9,770 nucleotides of DNA from Pseudomonadota bacterium (GTDB lineage: Bacteria > Bdellovibrionota > JAFGOL01), in the NCBI GenBank assembly GCA_026390535.1, contig JAPLFT010000337.1, positions 1 to 9,770 of the forward strand. Reading direction: 5' to 3'. Position 1 is the first letter of the stretch, and every line of letters starts with the position of its first letter. The translations under genes were made by a program, and so were the position numbers. Below, in pieces: positions 1 to 5,506 of this stretch. The notes under the pieces were generated by a model that saw only the letters and a list, made by a program, of their open reading frames with translations, ran no database searches and was not told the origin of the DNA.

Positions 1-1248
1 ATCATTTAATCTATCCAGTGTATCATAACGTTCCGGATAAAAAGTTTTATCTATTAACGTTTGTATCCTGTTTTTAAAAGGGAGTAGAATTACGACGACA
101 AAGATTGTTATTATTGTGTGTATGAAAGGTGTACTTTGAACGTATTTTTGTACAGCAAGGGAGGTGACCGCAACAACTATAAAGTAAGAAGCTATTACCA
201 TACCGGTGAAAACAATATATTCCAGTGAAGTTCGGACTATACTCTCAAGATTAAAAAGATCCTCTCTGGTTATAGCATAACCAGTAAATGCAGGGTAAAA
301 AACAGAGAGGGCGATGGCCCAATCGAGGCTTATAAGAGGTTTTCCAAAGGCGAAGGTTATGGACCACAACGCCGGTATTATTGTACCAAAGATAAGCCCT
401 ATAATATAAAATCGGATCTTTCTTCTGGCCACGATATTCTTGGTGGTTATATAATGGATCACCAGATAAATAAAATTCATAGTTAAACAGCCGACAAGAA
501 AAATGGGCGACACCATGTATATTAACGACGCAGAACTATCGGAATATAGATAGTATTGCTGAAAACCCACGATTATTGAGGCCAGTATATACGGGAAGGT
601 GTTTGCAATAGGATATTTTTTCATGAAATCAGAGGCTGTTATACAAAGTATCAGATGTACGGAAGCCGCGCCAAAAAGAGGATACAGTGCAAATAATCTG
701 TAAAACCAGTATGTAGTATTTGAATCAAGAACCGTAGAATAAAACAGGGCCACAAATAGAGACGACACATAGTGTATAAAGGCGATCTTTTTAAACGGAT
801 TCAGCAGATAAACTATAAACCCGGTAACAAGGAAGAAAAGTCCTATTAAAAAAGGCAGCAGGAATGTAACGGAAAAATCATTGAGCGTAAATTTAGATAG
901 GTTCAGGGCTATGTCTTTAGTCCCTTCATTGGTTTTGAAAGTAAAACGGACCATAGAATCCTTCGGCATTCCTTGGACTGTCTTTAAAGCCTGTGTACCG
1001 TCTGTTATTTGAACGTTGTTTATTTTTTCAAGGCGATAAAGAGGTTTAATACCGTTTTTCATTCCTTCCCATTCAGCCCTTTCCGTGAATGATACATATA
1101 AATTAGGTTGGAAAAAGAAACCGGCAAATGGATACTTTGTAAATGCTATAGCATTTACAAAAGCTATAACAAGAATAGAGAGCACTACTATAAAAAGCGT
1201 TATTGCCCCAATTAATCTTCTGGTCTTTTGGCGGTCTTGTGAACTCAT
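1..1248 (-). CDS. Multi-pass membrane sensor protein with PDZ-like extracytoplasmic segment, N-terminal part (C-terminus beyond window)
   Basis: The reverse strand is open from an ATG at 1248 to base 1, giving 416 residues with no stop, so the gene is cut by the window edge. The start is fixed by an in-frame TGA two codons upstream. Visible layout: membrane helix at about 13-35; a soluble segment at about 50-120 whose RLEKINNVQITDGTQALKTV stretch resembles a PDZ domain; then about nine further helices between 127 and 391. The last part, FKNRIQTLIDKTFYPERYDT (391-410), matches the conserved junction found in multi-TM sensors just before GAF, histidine kinase, SpoIIE phosphatase or GGDEF modules. 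The output domain lies outside the window, so I cannot say which it is. No convincing Shine-Dalgarno is seen; a TATAAA lies just upstream of the start. It is divergent from the exported-protein genes, which makes a regulatory link possible but unproven. I am confident that the gene is real and moderately confident of a sensor role. Confidence 0.85.
   Translation of the reverse strand, partial: MSSQDRQKTRRLIGAITLFIVVLSILVIAFVNAIAFTKYPFAGFFFQPNLYVSFTERAEWEGMKNGIKPLYRLEKINNVQITDGTQALKTVQGMPKDSMVRFTFKTNEGTKDIALNLSKFTLNDFSVTFLLPFLIGLFFLVTGFIVYLLNPFKKIAFIHYVSSLFVALFYSTVLDSNTTYWFYRLFALYPLFGAASVHLILCITASDFMKKYPIANTFPYILASIIVGFQQYYLYSDSSASLIYMVSPIFLVGCLTMNFIYLVIHYITTKNIVARRKIRFYIIGLIFGTIIPALWSITFAFGKPLISLDWAIALSVFYPAFTGYAITREDLFNLESIVRTSLEYIVFTGMVIASYFIVVAVTSLAVQKYVQSTPFIHTIITIFVVVILLPFKNRIQTLIDKTFYPERYDTLDRLND
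1136..1161. repeat. Perfect 26-bp palindrome within the sensor coding region
   Basis: The arms are TTTGTAAATGCTA (1136-1148) and its exact reverse complement (1149-1161), with no spacer. As RNA it could fold into an 11-bp stem with a TATA loop. It lies in codons 30-38 of the minus-strand sensor gene, about 90 bases inside its start. It is in phase with the codons, so both strands read V-N-A-I-A-F-T-K. It may be an operator, an mRNA hairpin or chance. The palindrome is directly seen; its function is unknown. Confidence 0.9.
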
Positions 1249-1297
1249 TGCTCACTTTTATATCGCATCTTGGATTTTATTGTAATATATATTTAAT
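1249..1297. promoter_or_regulatory. Divergent intergenic region with overlapping promoters
   Basis: These 49 very AT-rich bases separate two divergent start codons and should hold both promoters. For the minus gene, TATAAA (1262-1257) with TTACAA (1285-1280) at 17-base spacing is a candidate, placing transcription start almost at the ATG. For the plus gene, TAATAT (1283-1288) or TATATT (1288-1293) are possible -10 boxes, without a convincing -35. Neither gene has a clear Shine-Dalgarno, so leaderless or weakly initiated mRNAs are possible. The individual boxes are uncertain. Confidence 0.4.
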
Positions 1298-2161
1298 ATG
1301 GTTATCTTGATTTTTATTGCATCCTTAGCTGCTGTCTTTAGCTCCGAAAATCGTTTTGAAGATACTCCTTTTTATTTGGTACCTACAAATGAAATAAAAC
1401 TTACGCAGTTTAACATTATAGAGAACAACAGTCTCAAGTTCCCTGTTTTCAAGAAAGAAAAAAAGAAAGAATTTTCTCTTTCAATAAACAACGAACAGCT
1501 TGATTACTACAAAAGCCTTTCCGATCAGGACAAGGGTATTTTCCTTAAACTGGCATCTCTGGGACTTTTTCAGGATATAAGGGATAAAAAATATATGGGA
1601 GAGCAATATTCTTATCTGTATAAAAAGAACGGTGCCTTTAATCTTGAAACCATCATCATAGTCCCTCTAACATATAAAGAAGCTATACCGATTATTACGG
1701 ATTATGCATCTTACAATGATTGGGTTTTAAAGGATGTTAATGTTAGAAGGAACGGAGAAAAGGGTAAATATTTTGTTGATATAAATAGTCTGAACTATCG
1801 TAAACAGGACAGTCAACAATTATTCGATACAAGGATCACCTTGAGATCCGGGATCAAGGGTGATTACATGCTCGATCTATTGATATTGGATTCGACAAAT
1901 GAAAAACCGATACCTTCATTTACCCTTAAAATGAAAGAACCCTCTAAACTTGCAAAAAATGTTGAGGGGACCTTTAAATTTATAATCTTGCCGGGTTCCC
2001 CTTACTTTGTGGTATTCTTTACAGGAAAATCCGAGCTTAGCTGGACCCTGTATAGGTTTCTCCCTTTGGCACTGGTCCGTTCCCAGGTTATGGAAAGGGT
2101 TTCTACTATGCTTGAAAATATTCAATACAAAGCCGAGCAATTCAAGCAACAGAGTAAATAA
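1298..2161 (+). CDS. Exported START/SRPBCC-like protein
   Basis: This 287-residue protein has a short hydrophobic leader (about 1-15, MVILIFIASLAAVFS) without positive charges, suggesting Sec export to the periplasm or surface. Residues 20-110 are a charged region I do not recognise, with a basic FKKEKKKE patch near 51. Residues 115-283 resemble the START/SRPBCC (polyketide cyclase, COQ10-like) fold. The opening stretch LETIIIVPLTYKEAIPIITDYASYNDW has the usual 'processing before an aromatic-rich DYxxYxxW' pattern, and the end VRSQVMERVSTMLENIQYKA looks like the long C-terminal helix that closes the hydrophobic cavity. Members of that fold bind lipids or other hydrophobic ligands; the ligand here is unknown. 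ATG 1298 is the only ATG that keeps the leader, since TAA at 1283-1285 closes the frame upstream, but it has no Shine-Dalgarno. The fold assignment is inference from pattern and should be checked structurally. Confidence 0.72.
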   Translation: MVILIFIASLAAVFSSENRFEDTPFYLVPTNEIKLTQFNIIENNSLKFPVFKKEKKKEFSLSINNEQLDYYKSLSDQDKGIFLKLASLGLFQDIRDKKYMGEQYSYLYKKNGAFNLETIIIVPLTYKEAIPIITDYASYNDWVLKDVNVRRNGEKGKYFVDINSLNYRKQDSQQLFDTRITLRSGIKGDYMLDLLILDSTNEKPIPSFTLKMKEPSKLAKNVEGTFKFIILPGSPYFVVFFTGKSELSWTLYRFLPLALVRSQVMERVSTMLENIQYKAEQFKQQSK

Positions 2162-2193
2162 TACATAAAATCCGCGATGAAATTTGGCCTAAT

Positions 2194-2226
2194 TTGTTCT
2201 TGTCCGGTAACATCTTATATTATAAT
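2194..2226 (+). promoter_or_regulatory. Candidate sigma-70-type promoter for the 2254 gene
   Basis: TTGTTC (2194-2199) lies 16 bases before TATATT (2216-2221). An alternative reading is TTGTCC (2200-2205) with a perfect TATAAT (2221-2226) at a short 15-base spacing. Either would start transcription around 2228-2234, leaving a leader of about 20-26 bases that carries the ribosome binding site. It suggests that the 2254 and 3329 genes can be transcribed independently of the upstream gene. Confidence 0.5.
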
Positions 2227-2239
2227 CTGTACGCAACAT

Positions 2240-2245
2240 AGGAGA
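2240..2245 (+). promoter_or_regulatory. Ribosome binding site that fixes the start of the 2254 gene
   Basis: AGGAGA lies 8 bases before ATG 2254. It supports this start even though the resulting signal peptide is unusually short and has no basic residue at its N-terminus. Confidence 0.8.
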
Positions 2246-2253
2246 CGATACTA

Positions 2254-3342
2254 ATGATTTATATCCTTTTACTTTTTTCTTTTTTAAACGCAGCAGAACC
2301 GTCAAGGCAGTGGATAGTCACACCCAGGGTCTCTTTTGGAGCAATGAACGAACCTGTCAACATAGATATCCCAAGATATAAACCTGATACCGTCGAATAT
2401 AAAATACTCCAACAGGCTTTGGATCTGGAGAGCGTTTTTCCCTATGATGTTCAGTATGAATCAACCTATCTGTCAAATATTCCTCAATCTTTACATGATA
2501 TAGCGTCCAAGAGAAACACAACATATATGAAAATAGCAGCAACAAAAAAAGCGGGAAAAGCCGTTGAAAACGATACAACAGGTTTTTTGGATGCTTCGAC
2601 TTTAGCTACCCCTGCAGAGACTGAAGTCATAAACACAGAAAACGCAAATAGAAAAGAACTGTATTCGTTGATTTCTAAATACCTAAAACTTAACGCTACA
2701 GAGAAGGAAAAGGTGGCTAAGCTATATGCCCAGGCAATAAAATATCAAAAATATTATGCACTATCCGGTGAGCCTGTCTTCACCGTGCAGCAGGACACAC
2801 ACATACTTACTTCCATGGCAAGTAGCTATAAATACAAAACCGTCTGGGAGAATTTTGTTAATGTTTTAAATGAAGAAAAGTTTATATTGGAAAAGGCTGA
2901 CATGAATCAGCCTGAAGGAATGATGTTACCTAAATATAAATGTGGCACGGAAGAAAGGCGTTTTGTTATAAGGCTTTGCACAATAAAAGATAAAAAATTA
3001 TCCGGCTGCAAGAATTCGCCAAAGGATGAATCTCTATACTCATATGTTAACAGTGGAACGCTCATATGGATAGAAGGGACAAAGGATAAAGATAAAACAC
3101 TCATCCTTACGGATGAATCAAATGAATCGCAGGAAATAAGATATTGTAAGGGTGAAACAAAAAAATTCGATTTATTGGAAAAGCTCTCTTCAAAACTTAT
3201 AGCTGCAGATCCTAATAAACCGGTTGTGCCATCCGTACCTCCGCCCCCGGTGGATAAAATCATCATACAGGCCACACCCTTGACTTCTGTAACACAAGCT
3301 ACGACAACGAAAGAAGATAAAGATAAAGATGCAAAAAAATAA
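2254..3342 (+). CDS. Exported protein of unknown function with four cysteines and a Pro/Lys-rich tail
   Basis: I do not recognise this 362-residue protein. It starts with a short leader (MIYILLLFSFLNAA, probable cleavage before EP at 15), so it should be exported. Residues 20-190 are polar and helix-prone, with an AEKEKV-like helical stretch around 150-170. Residues 190-310 form a second region with cysteines at 230, 242, 252 and 298 that could make two disulfides in the periplasm. From about 316 the chain is low complexity: PNKPVVPSVPPPPVDK, then a Thr-rich run, then KEDKDKDAKK at the end. Such a tail could be a wall- or envelope-spanning linker, or simply disordered. It has its own ribosome binding site and a probable promoter. 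Its last 14 bases overlap the start of the M61-type peptidase gene, so the two are probably translated together and may share a pathway. No enzyme motif was seen. Confidence 0.85.
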   Translation: MIYILLLFSFLNAAEPSRQWIVTPRVSFGAMNEPVNIDIPRYKPDTVEYKILQQALDLESVFPYDVQYESTYLSNIPQSLHDIASKRNTTYMKIAATKKAGKAVENDTTGFLDASTLATPAETEVINTENANRKELYSLISKYLKLNATEKEKVAKLYAQAIKYQKYYALSGEPVFTVQQDTHILTSMASSYKYKTVWENFVNVLNEEKFILEKADMNQPEGMMLPKYKCGTEERRFVIRLCTIKDKKLSGCKNSPKDESLYSYVNSGTLIWIEGTKDKDKTLILTDESNESQEIRYCKGETKKFDLLEKLSSKLIAADPNKPVVPSVPPPPVDKIIIQATPLTSVTQATTTKEDKDKDAKK

Positions 3343-4696
3343 GATTTTATTATCTTTTAGTTTTTTATTAACATCTTTAAATCCTGCTCTTGATTTTAAC
3401 GTAATGATTAAGCCGGCTGTAGTGGAGATTAAGTCAAAAGCCTTATCATTTAACCCTGGGAAGGAAGTATGTTTTGAATATTCTCCGGAAACAATTTTTG
3501 CGATCAATGTTCAGGACTCCGATTATAAAAATCTTAAAATAACAAAAAACAAAAGATCGTTCTGTGTTACACCTTCCAAAAATAACTTTTTCATTAGCTA
3601 CAAATCAAAAATATTCCCCTATAAAAACGTTACGGATACATCTAAGGGAATTTCCAATATGGCTATTAATAATTCTGTGCTTGTCTTTGGAGATAAAATA
3701 TTTATTAAGCCTGTCTTTTCAAAAGATGTAAATCTTACGCCGATAATATATGTCCAGTTTTCTACAGAGGCACTAAAATATTTTGTATCGAGCTTAGAGG
3801 GTGAAAGTAAAAAACGTGAAATATCTGACGTTAAAAAACTAATGTCCAGCATAATGCTCGCGGGAGATGTTCAAAATGATCAGATAAAAATTGAAAAAAA
3901 GAAATACTATTTTTCATTTATCGGTAACTGGAGCAGGGAAAACAAATTAAGAATATACAATTTGTATAAAAAAATAGTGAAACAGCAGTTAAAAATTTAT
4001 GGATTTATACCTGTAGAGTTTATGACTGTGACCTTCATAAAAACAAAGAACGTAAAATTAGGTTCCGGATTTCAATACAACAACGCAATCGTTTATATAT
4101 TACCCGAATCTATTGATATAAATGATTCTGAGTTTTTAAAACTACTGGTTCATGAACATTTTCATATATGGAACGGATTATATTTTAAACCTTCAGAAAA
4201 TGCTCAGGAGGAATTGGCATGGTTTCATGAGGGTGTAACAAATTATTATGCTCTTATGAATTTAGTATCATCCGGCATAATAAGTGAAAAAGAATTCCTA
4301 AACTATCTTTCCAAAATATATATGAAATATGACAGCTCATATAAACCTGCTGATCAGGATACTCTGGAAGAATTAAGGGAATTTTTTATAGTAATGGCCT
4401 TGGATCTTGAGACAATGAGGGCCTCCGGGCTAAGGGCAAATCTGGATACCGTCTTAAAAGACATATCCTTTAAACCCTCGATATTAAAAAACGGATATGA
4501 TAACAAGAGCATAAAATATGAACTTACAGAGATAGCAAATTGGGATGTCTCTGGTTTTTTTAACCTCTACATCTATTCAAAGAAAAAACTTTCAATGGAT
4601 CCATATTTTGAATACCTTGGACTCAAATTCTCTCCAGAGCTTTTACTAGTTAAAGAAAAACAGACGAAAGCCTATTCGAAGTGGCTATCCAGATAA
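3329..4696 (+). CDS. Secreted M61-type zinc metallopeptidase (glycyl aminopeptidase-like)
   Basis: This 455-residue protein has a Sec leader at about 1-20 (MQKNKILLSFSFLLTSLNPA). Residues 25-260 are beta-rich, like the N-terminal domains of family M61. The zinc site is clear: H275-E276-H277-F278-H279 fits HExxH and is followed by IWNG, the 'HxWN' signature typical of M61. WFHEGVTNYY (298-307) supplies the third ligand, Glu301. Near the C-terminus, VSGFFNLYIYSKKKLSMDPY and the following FEYLGLKF match the closing helical part of M61 ('FFxxYI...yL..GL'). Known M61 enzymes are gluzincins, some acting as aminopeptidases with preference for Gly or Ala. This one is shorter than the roughly 600-residue members and shows no C-terminal PDZ domain. 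The start lies inside the preceding gene, with only a weak purine-rich site, so translational coupling is likely. The family call is strong; the substrate is unknown. Confidence 0.85.
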   Translation: MQKNKILLSFSFLLTSLNPALDFNVMIKPAVVEIKSKALSFNPGKEVCFEYSPETIFAINVQDSDYKNLKITKNKRSFCVTPSKNNFFISYKSKIFPYKNVTDTSKGISNMAINNSVLVFGDKIFIKPVFSKDVNLTPIIYVQFSTEALKYFVSSLEGESKKREISDVKKLMSSIMLAGDVQNDQIKIEKKKYYFSFIGNWSRENKLRIYNLYKKIVKQQLKIYGFIPVEFMTVTFIKTKNVKLGSGFQYNNAIVYILPESIDINDSEFLKLLVHEHFHIWNGLYFKPSENAQEELAWFHEGVTNYYALMNLVSSGIISEKEFLNYLSKIYMKYDSSYKPADQDTLEELREFFIVMALDLETMRASGLRANLDTVLKDISFKPSILKNGYDNKSIKYELTEIANWDVSGFFNLYIYSKKKLSMDPYFEYLGLKFSPELLLVKEKQTKAYSKWLSR

Positions 4697-4704
4697 TTTA
4701 GGTA

Positions 4705-4732
4705 TTGACATATCTGTTTAATAGGTTAGATT
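4705..4732 (+). promoter_or_regulatory. Candidate sigma-70-type promoter for the beta-barrel gene
   Basis: A perfect TTGACA (4705-4710) lies 16 bases before TAGATT (4727-4732), which matches four of six consensus bases. Transcription would begin near 4739, giving a leader of about 40 bases. A TATAAT at 4756-4761 is also present, but it would start transcription inside the ribosome binding site and is less likely. The promoter sits immediately after the peptidase stop codon, so the barrel gene is probably its own transcription unit. Confidence 0.55.
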
Positions 4733-4753
4733 TCCGTCTATAGCGGGAAATTT
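4728..4753. repeat. Inverted repeat overlapping the barrel-gene promoter
   Basis: ATTTCC (4730-4735) and GGAAAT (4746-4751) form complementary arms around a 10-base centre. One wobble and one A-T pair extend the arms outward. The left arm overlaps the proposed -10 box. It could be an operator or a weak hairpin; the evidence is only symmetry. Confidence 0.35.
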
Positions 4754-4762
4754 CTTATAATA

Positions 4763-4770
4763 AGAGGGGG
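4763..4770 (+). promoter_or_regulatory. Strong ribosome binding site of the beta-barrel gene
   Basis: AGAGGGGG ends 8 bases before ATG 4779, a strong purine-rich site consistent with abundant translation of an outer-membrane protein. Confidence 0.7.
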
Positions 4771-4778
4771 CAAATTAA

Positions 4779-5309
4779 ATGAGAAAACTTTTTACGATTG
4801 CTGTCTTTGCTATTTTTGGAATGCTTGTATCAGCGAATCTACACGCTTATTCCAATGATTCATGGAAATTTGAACCAACAATAGGTCCTGTTATTGGTGT
4901 ACATAACTGGGGTGGTACTCAATTTGCCATGAACCTTAAGTTGGGAAAAGGGGATATGTGGAGCGGGCTTATGGGACTTGCCTTTGCAGGAGCCAATAAG
5001 GTACAGATAAAGTTAGGTGTGGTATTTGATTATCCTTTCTATTTTACATTCTCTAAGCCAAAAGACTTTTCACTGGGTCCAACTGTTGATGTTGGTCCTA
5101 AATTTGGGTTTGGCAATTTCACAGCAATAGATTTTTTTAACATCGGTTTTGGAGCAAGAACCACTTATAAATTTAATGATAAGTTTGGTGTTGTAGCGGA
5201 CCTTGTTCACTTCACAATGTCTTTTGTCGGTTGGGCAAAAGGCGCTGGAATAAACTCAGGCTTTGTTATGGCGTATGATATGCAGTTTGGTATAATGTAC
5301 ATGTTCTAA
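4779..5309 (+). CDS. Small outer-membrane beta-barrel protein
   Basis: This 176-residue protein has a classic signal peptide (MRKLFTIAVFAIFGMLVSANLHA, cleavage likely after A23), leaving a mature chain of about 153 residues. The mature part is rich in Gly, Phe, Tyr and Asn and shows alternating polar/hydrophobic stretches. I count roughly eight candidate strands, for example at 30-42, 70-90 (KVQIKLGVVFDYPFYFTF) and 160-176. The chain ends in FGIMYMF, a terminal aromatic residue of the kind recognised by the BAM complex. Size and strand count fit an eight-stranded OmpA/OmpX-type barrel without a periplasmic domain. Its exact role (adhesion, structural or narrow pore) cannot be told from the sequence. 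It has its own likely promoter and a strong ribosome binding site, and a terminator follows 25 bases after the stop, so it looks like a well-expressed single-gene unit. Confidence 0.85.
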   Translation: MRKLFTIAVFAIFGMLVSANLHAYSNDSWKFEPTIGPVIGVHNWGGTQFAMNLKLGKGDMWSGLMGLAFAGANKVQIKLGVVFDYPFYFTFSKPKDFSLGPTVDVGPKFGFGNFTAIDFFNIGFGARTTYKFNDKFGVVADLVHFTMSFVGWAKGAGINSGFVMAYDMQFGIMYMF

Positions 5310-5334
5310 TTAGTTAATTATTTAAACTAGATAC

Positions 5335-5367
5335 AAAGCCCAGCGTAGTTCTGCGCTGGGCTTTTTT
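5335..5367 (+). terminator. Strong rho-independent terminator after the beta-barrel gene
   Basis: AAAGCCCAGCG (5335-5345) pairs perfectly with 5354-5364 to give an 11-bp GC-rich stem. Two more pairs (one G-T) can tighten the loop to GTTC. The right arm runs into six T residues (5362-5367). It closes the exported-protein block and separates it from leuS. In the reverse direction the A run also gives a short U tract, so it could work from either side. Confidence 0.95.
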
Positions 5368-5413
5368 ATGAAATTCTACTCTCAAATCATAAAAACATGC
5401 CAAATAAAAATTC

Positions 5414-5442
5414 TTTACTGTTTTATGTACTAATAATAGATT
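5414..5442 (+). promoter_or_regulatory. Candidate promoter for the leuS-lptE-holA-purF operon
   Basis: TTTACT (5414-5419) lies 17 bases before TAGATT (5437-5442), the same -10 variant as in the barrel-gene promoter. It would leave a leader of about 58 bases. A TTGACT at 5476-5481 has no suitable -10 before the start codon. The rest of the 197-base gap between the barrel gene and leuS shows only the terminator and AT-rich sequence. No T-box or leucine leader peptide was recognised. Confidence 0.35.
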
Positions 5443-5497
5443 TTAATTTTCTTTAATAACTGATATCGTGCTGACTTGACTATTTAAAGCGTTTTTT

Positions 5498-5506
5498 GGG
5501 GGAGAG
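5498..5506 (+). promoter_or_regulatory. Ribosome binding site directly abutting the leuS start
   Basis: GGGGGAGAG runs right up to ATG 5507, leaving an unusually short spacing depending on which bases pair. The start is nevertheless supported by the protein N-terminus (SDYSPREIEKKWQ), which matches the beginning of other leucyl-tRNA synthetases. Confidence 0.6.

Noticed and set aside
1085..1285. Plus-strand reading frame of 66 codons
   Set aside because: It lies opposite the much longer sensor coding frame, has no ribosome binding site, and its VNAIAFTK stretch is merely the in-phase palindrome read from the other strand.
2180..2195. AAATT-AATTT symmetry just after the 1298 gene stop
   Set aside because: The arms have only five bases and no T run follows, so it is neither a terminator nor a credible operator.
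3314..3330. GATAAA direct repeats at the end of the 2254 gene
   Set aside because: It is a short repeat of Asp-Lys codons in a low-complexity tail, with too few copies to call a tandem-repeat locus.
2907..3507. Minus-strand reading frames of 122 and 105 codons
   Set aside because: They are antisense to the well-supported 2254 and 3329 genes, and show no protein-like composition, no start signals and no recognised motif.
5387..5427. Imperfect repeat CATAAAAACA and TGTTTTATG between the terminator and leuS
   Set aside because: It contains a mismatch or bulge, is entirely A/T-dominated and has a long loop. It is not convincing as a leader structure or an attenuator.
5368..5506. Possible T-box or leucine attenuator upstream of leuS
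   Set aside because: I found no T-box consensus, no Leu-rich leader peptide and no second terminator between 5368 and the start codon.
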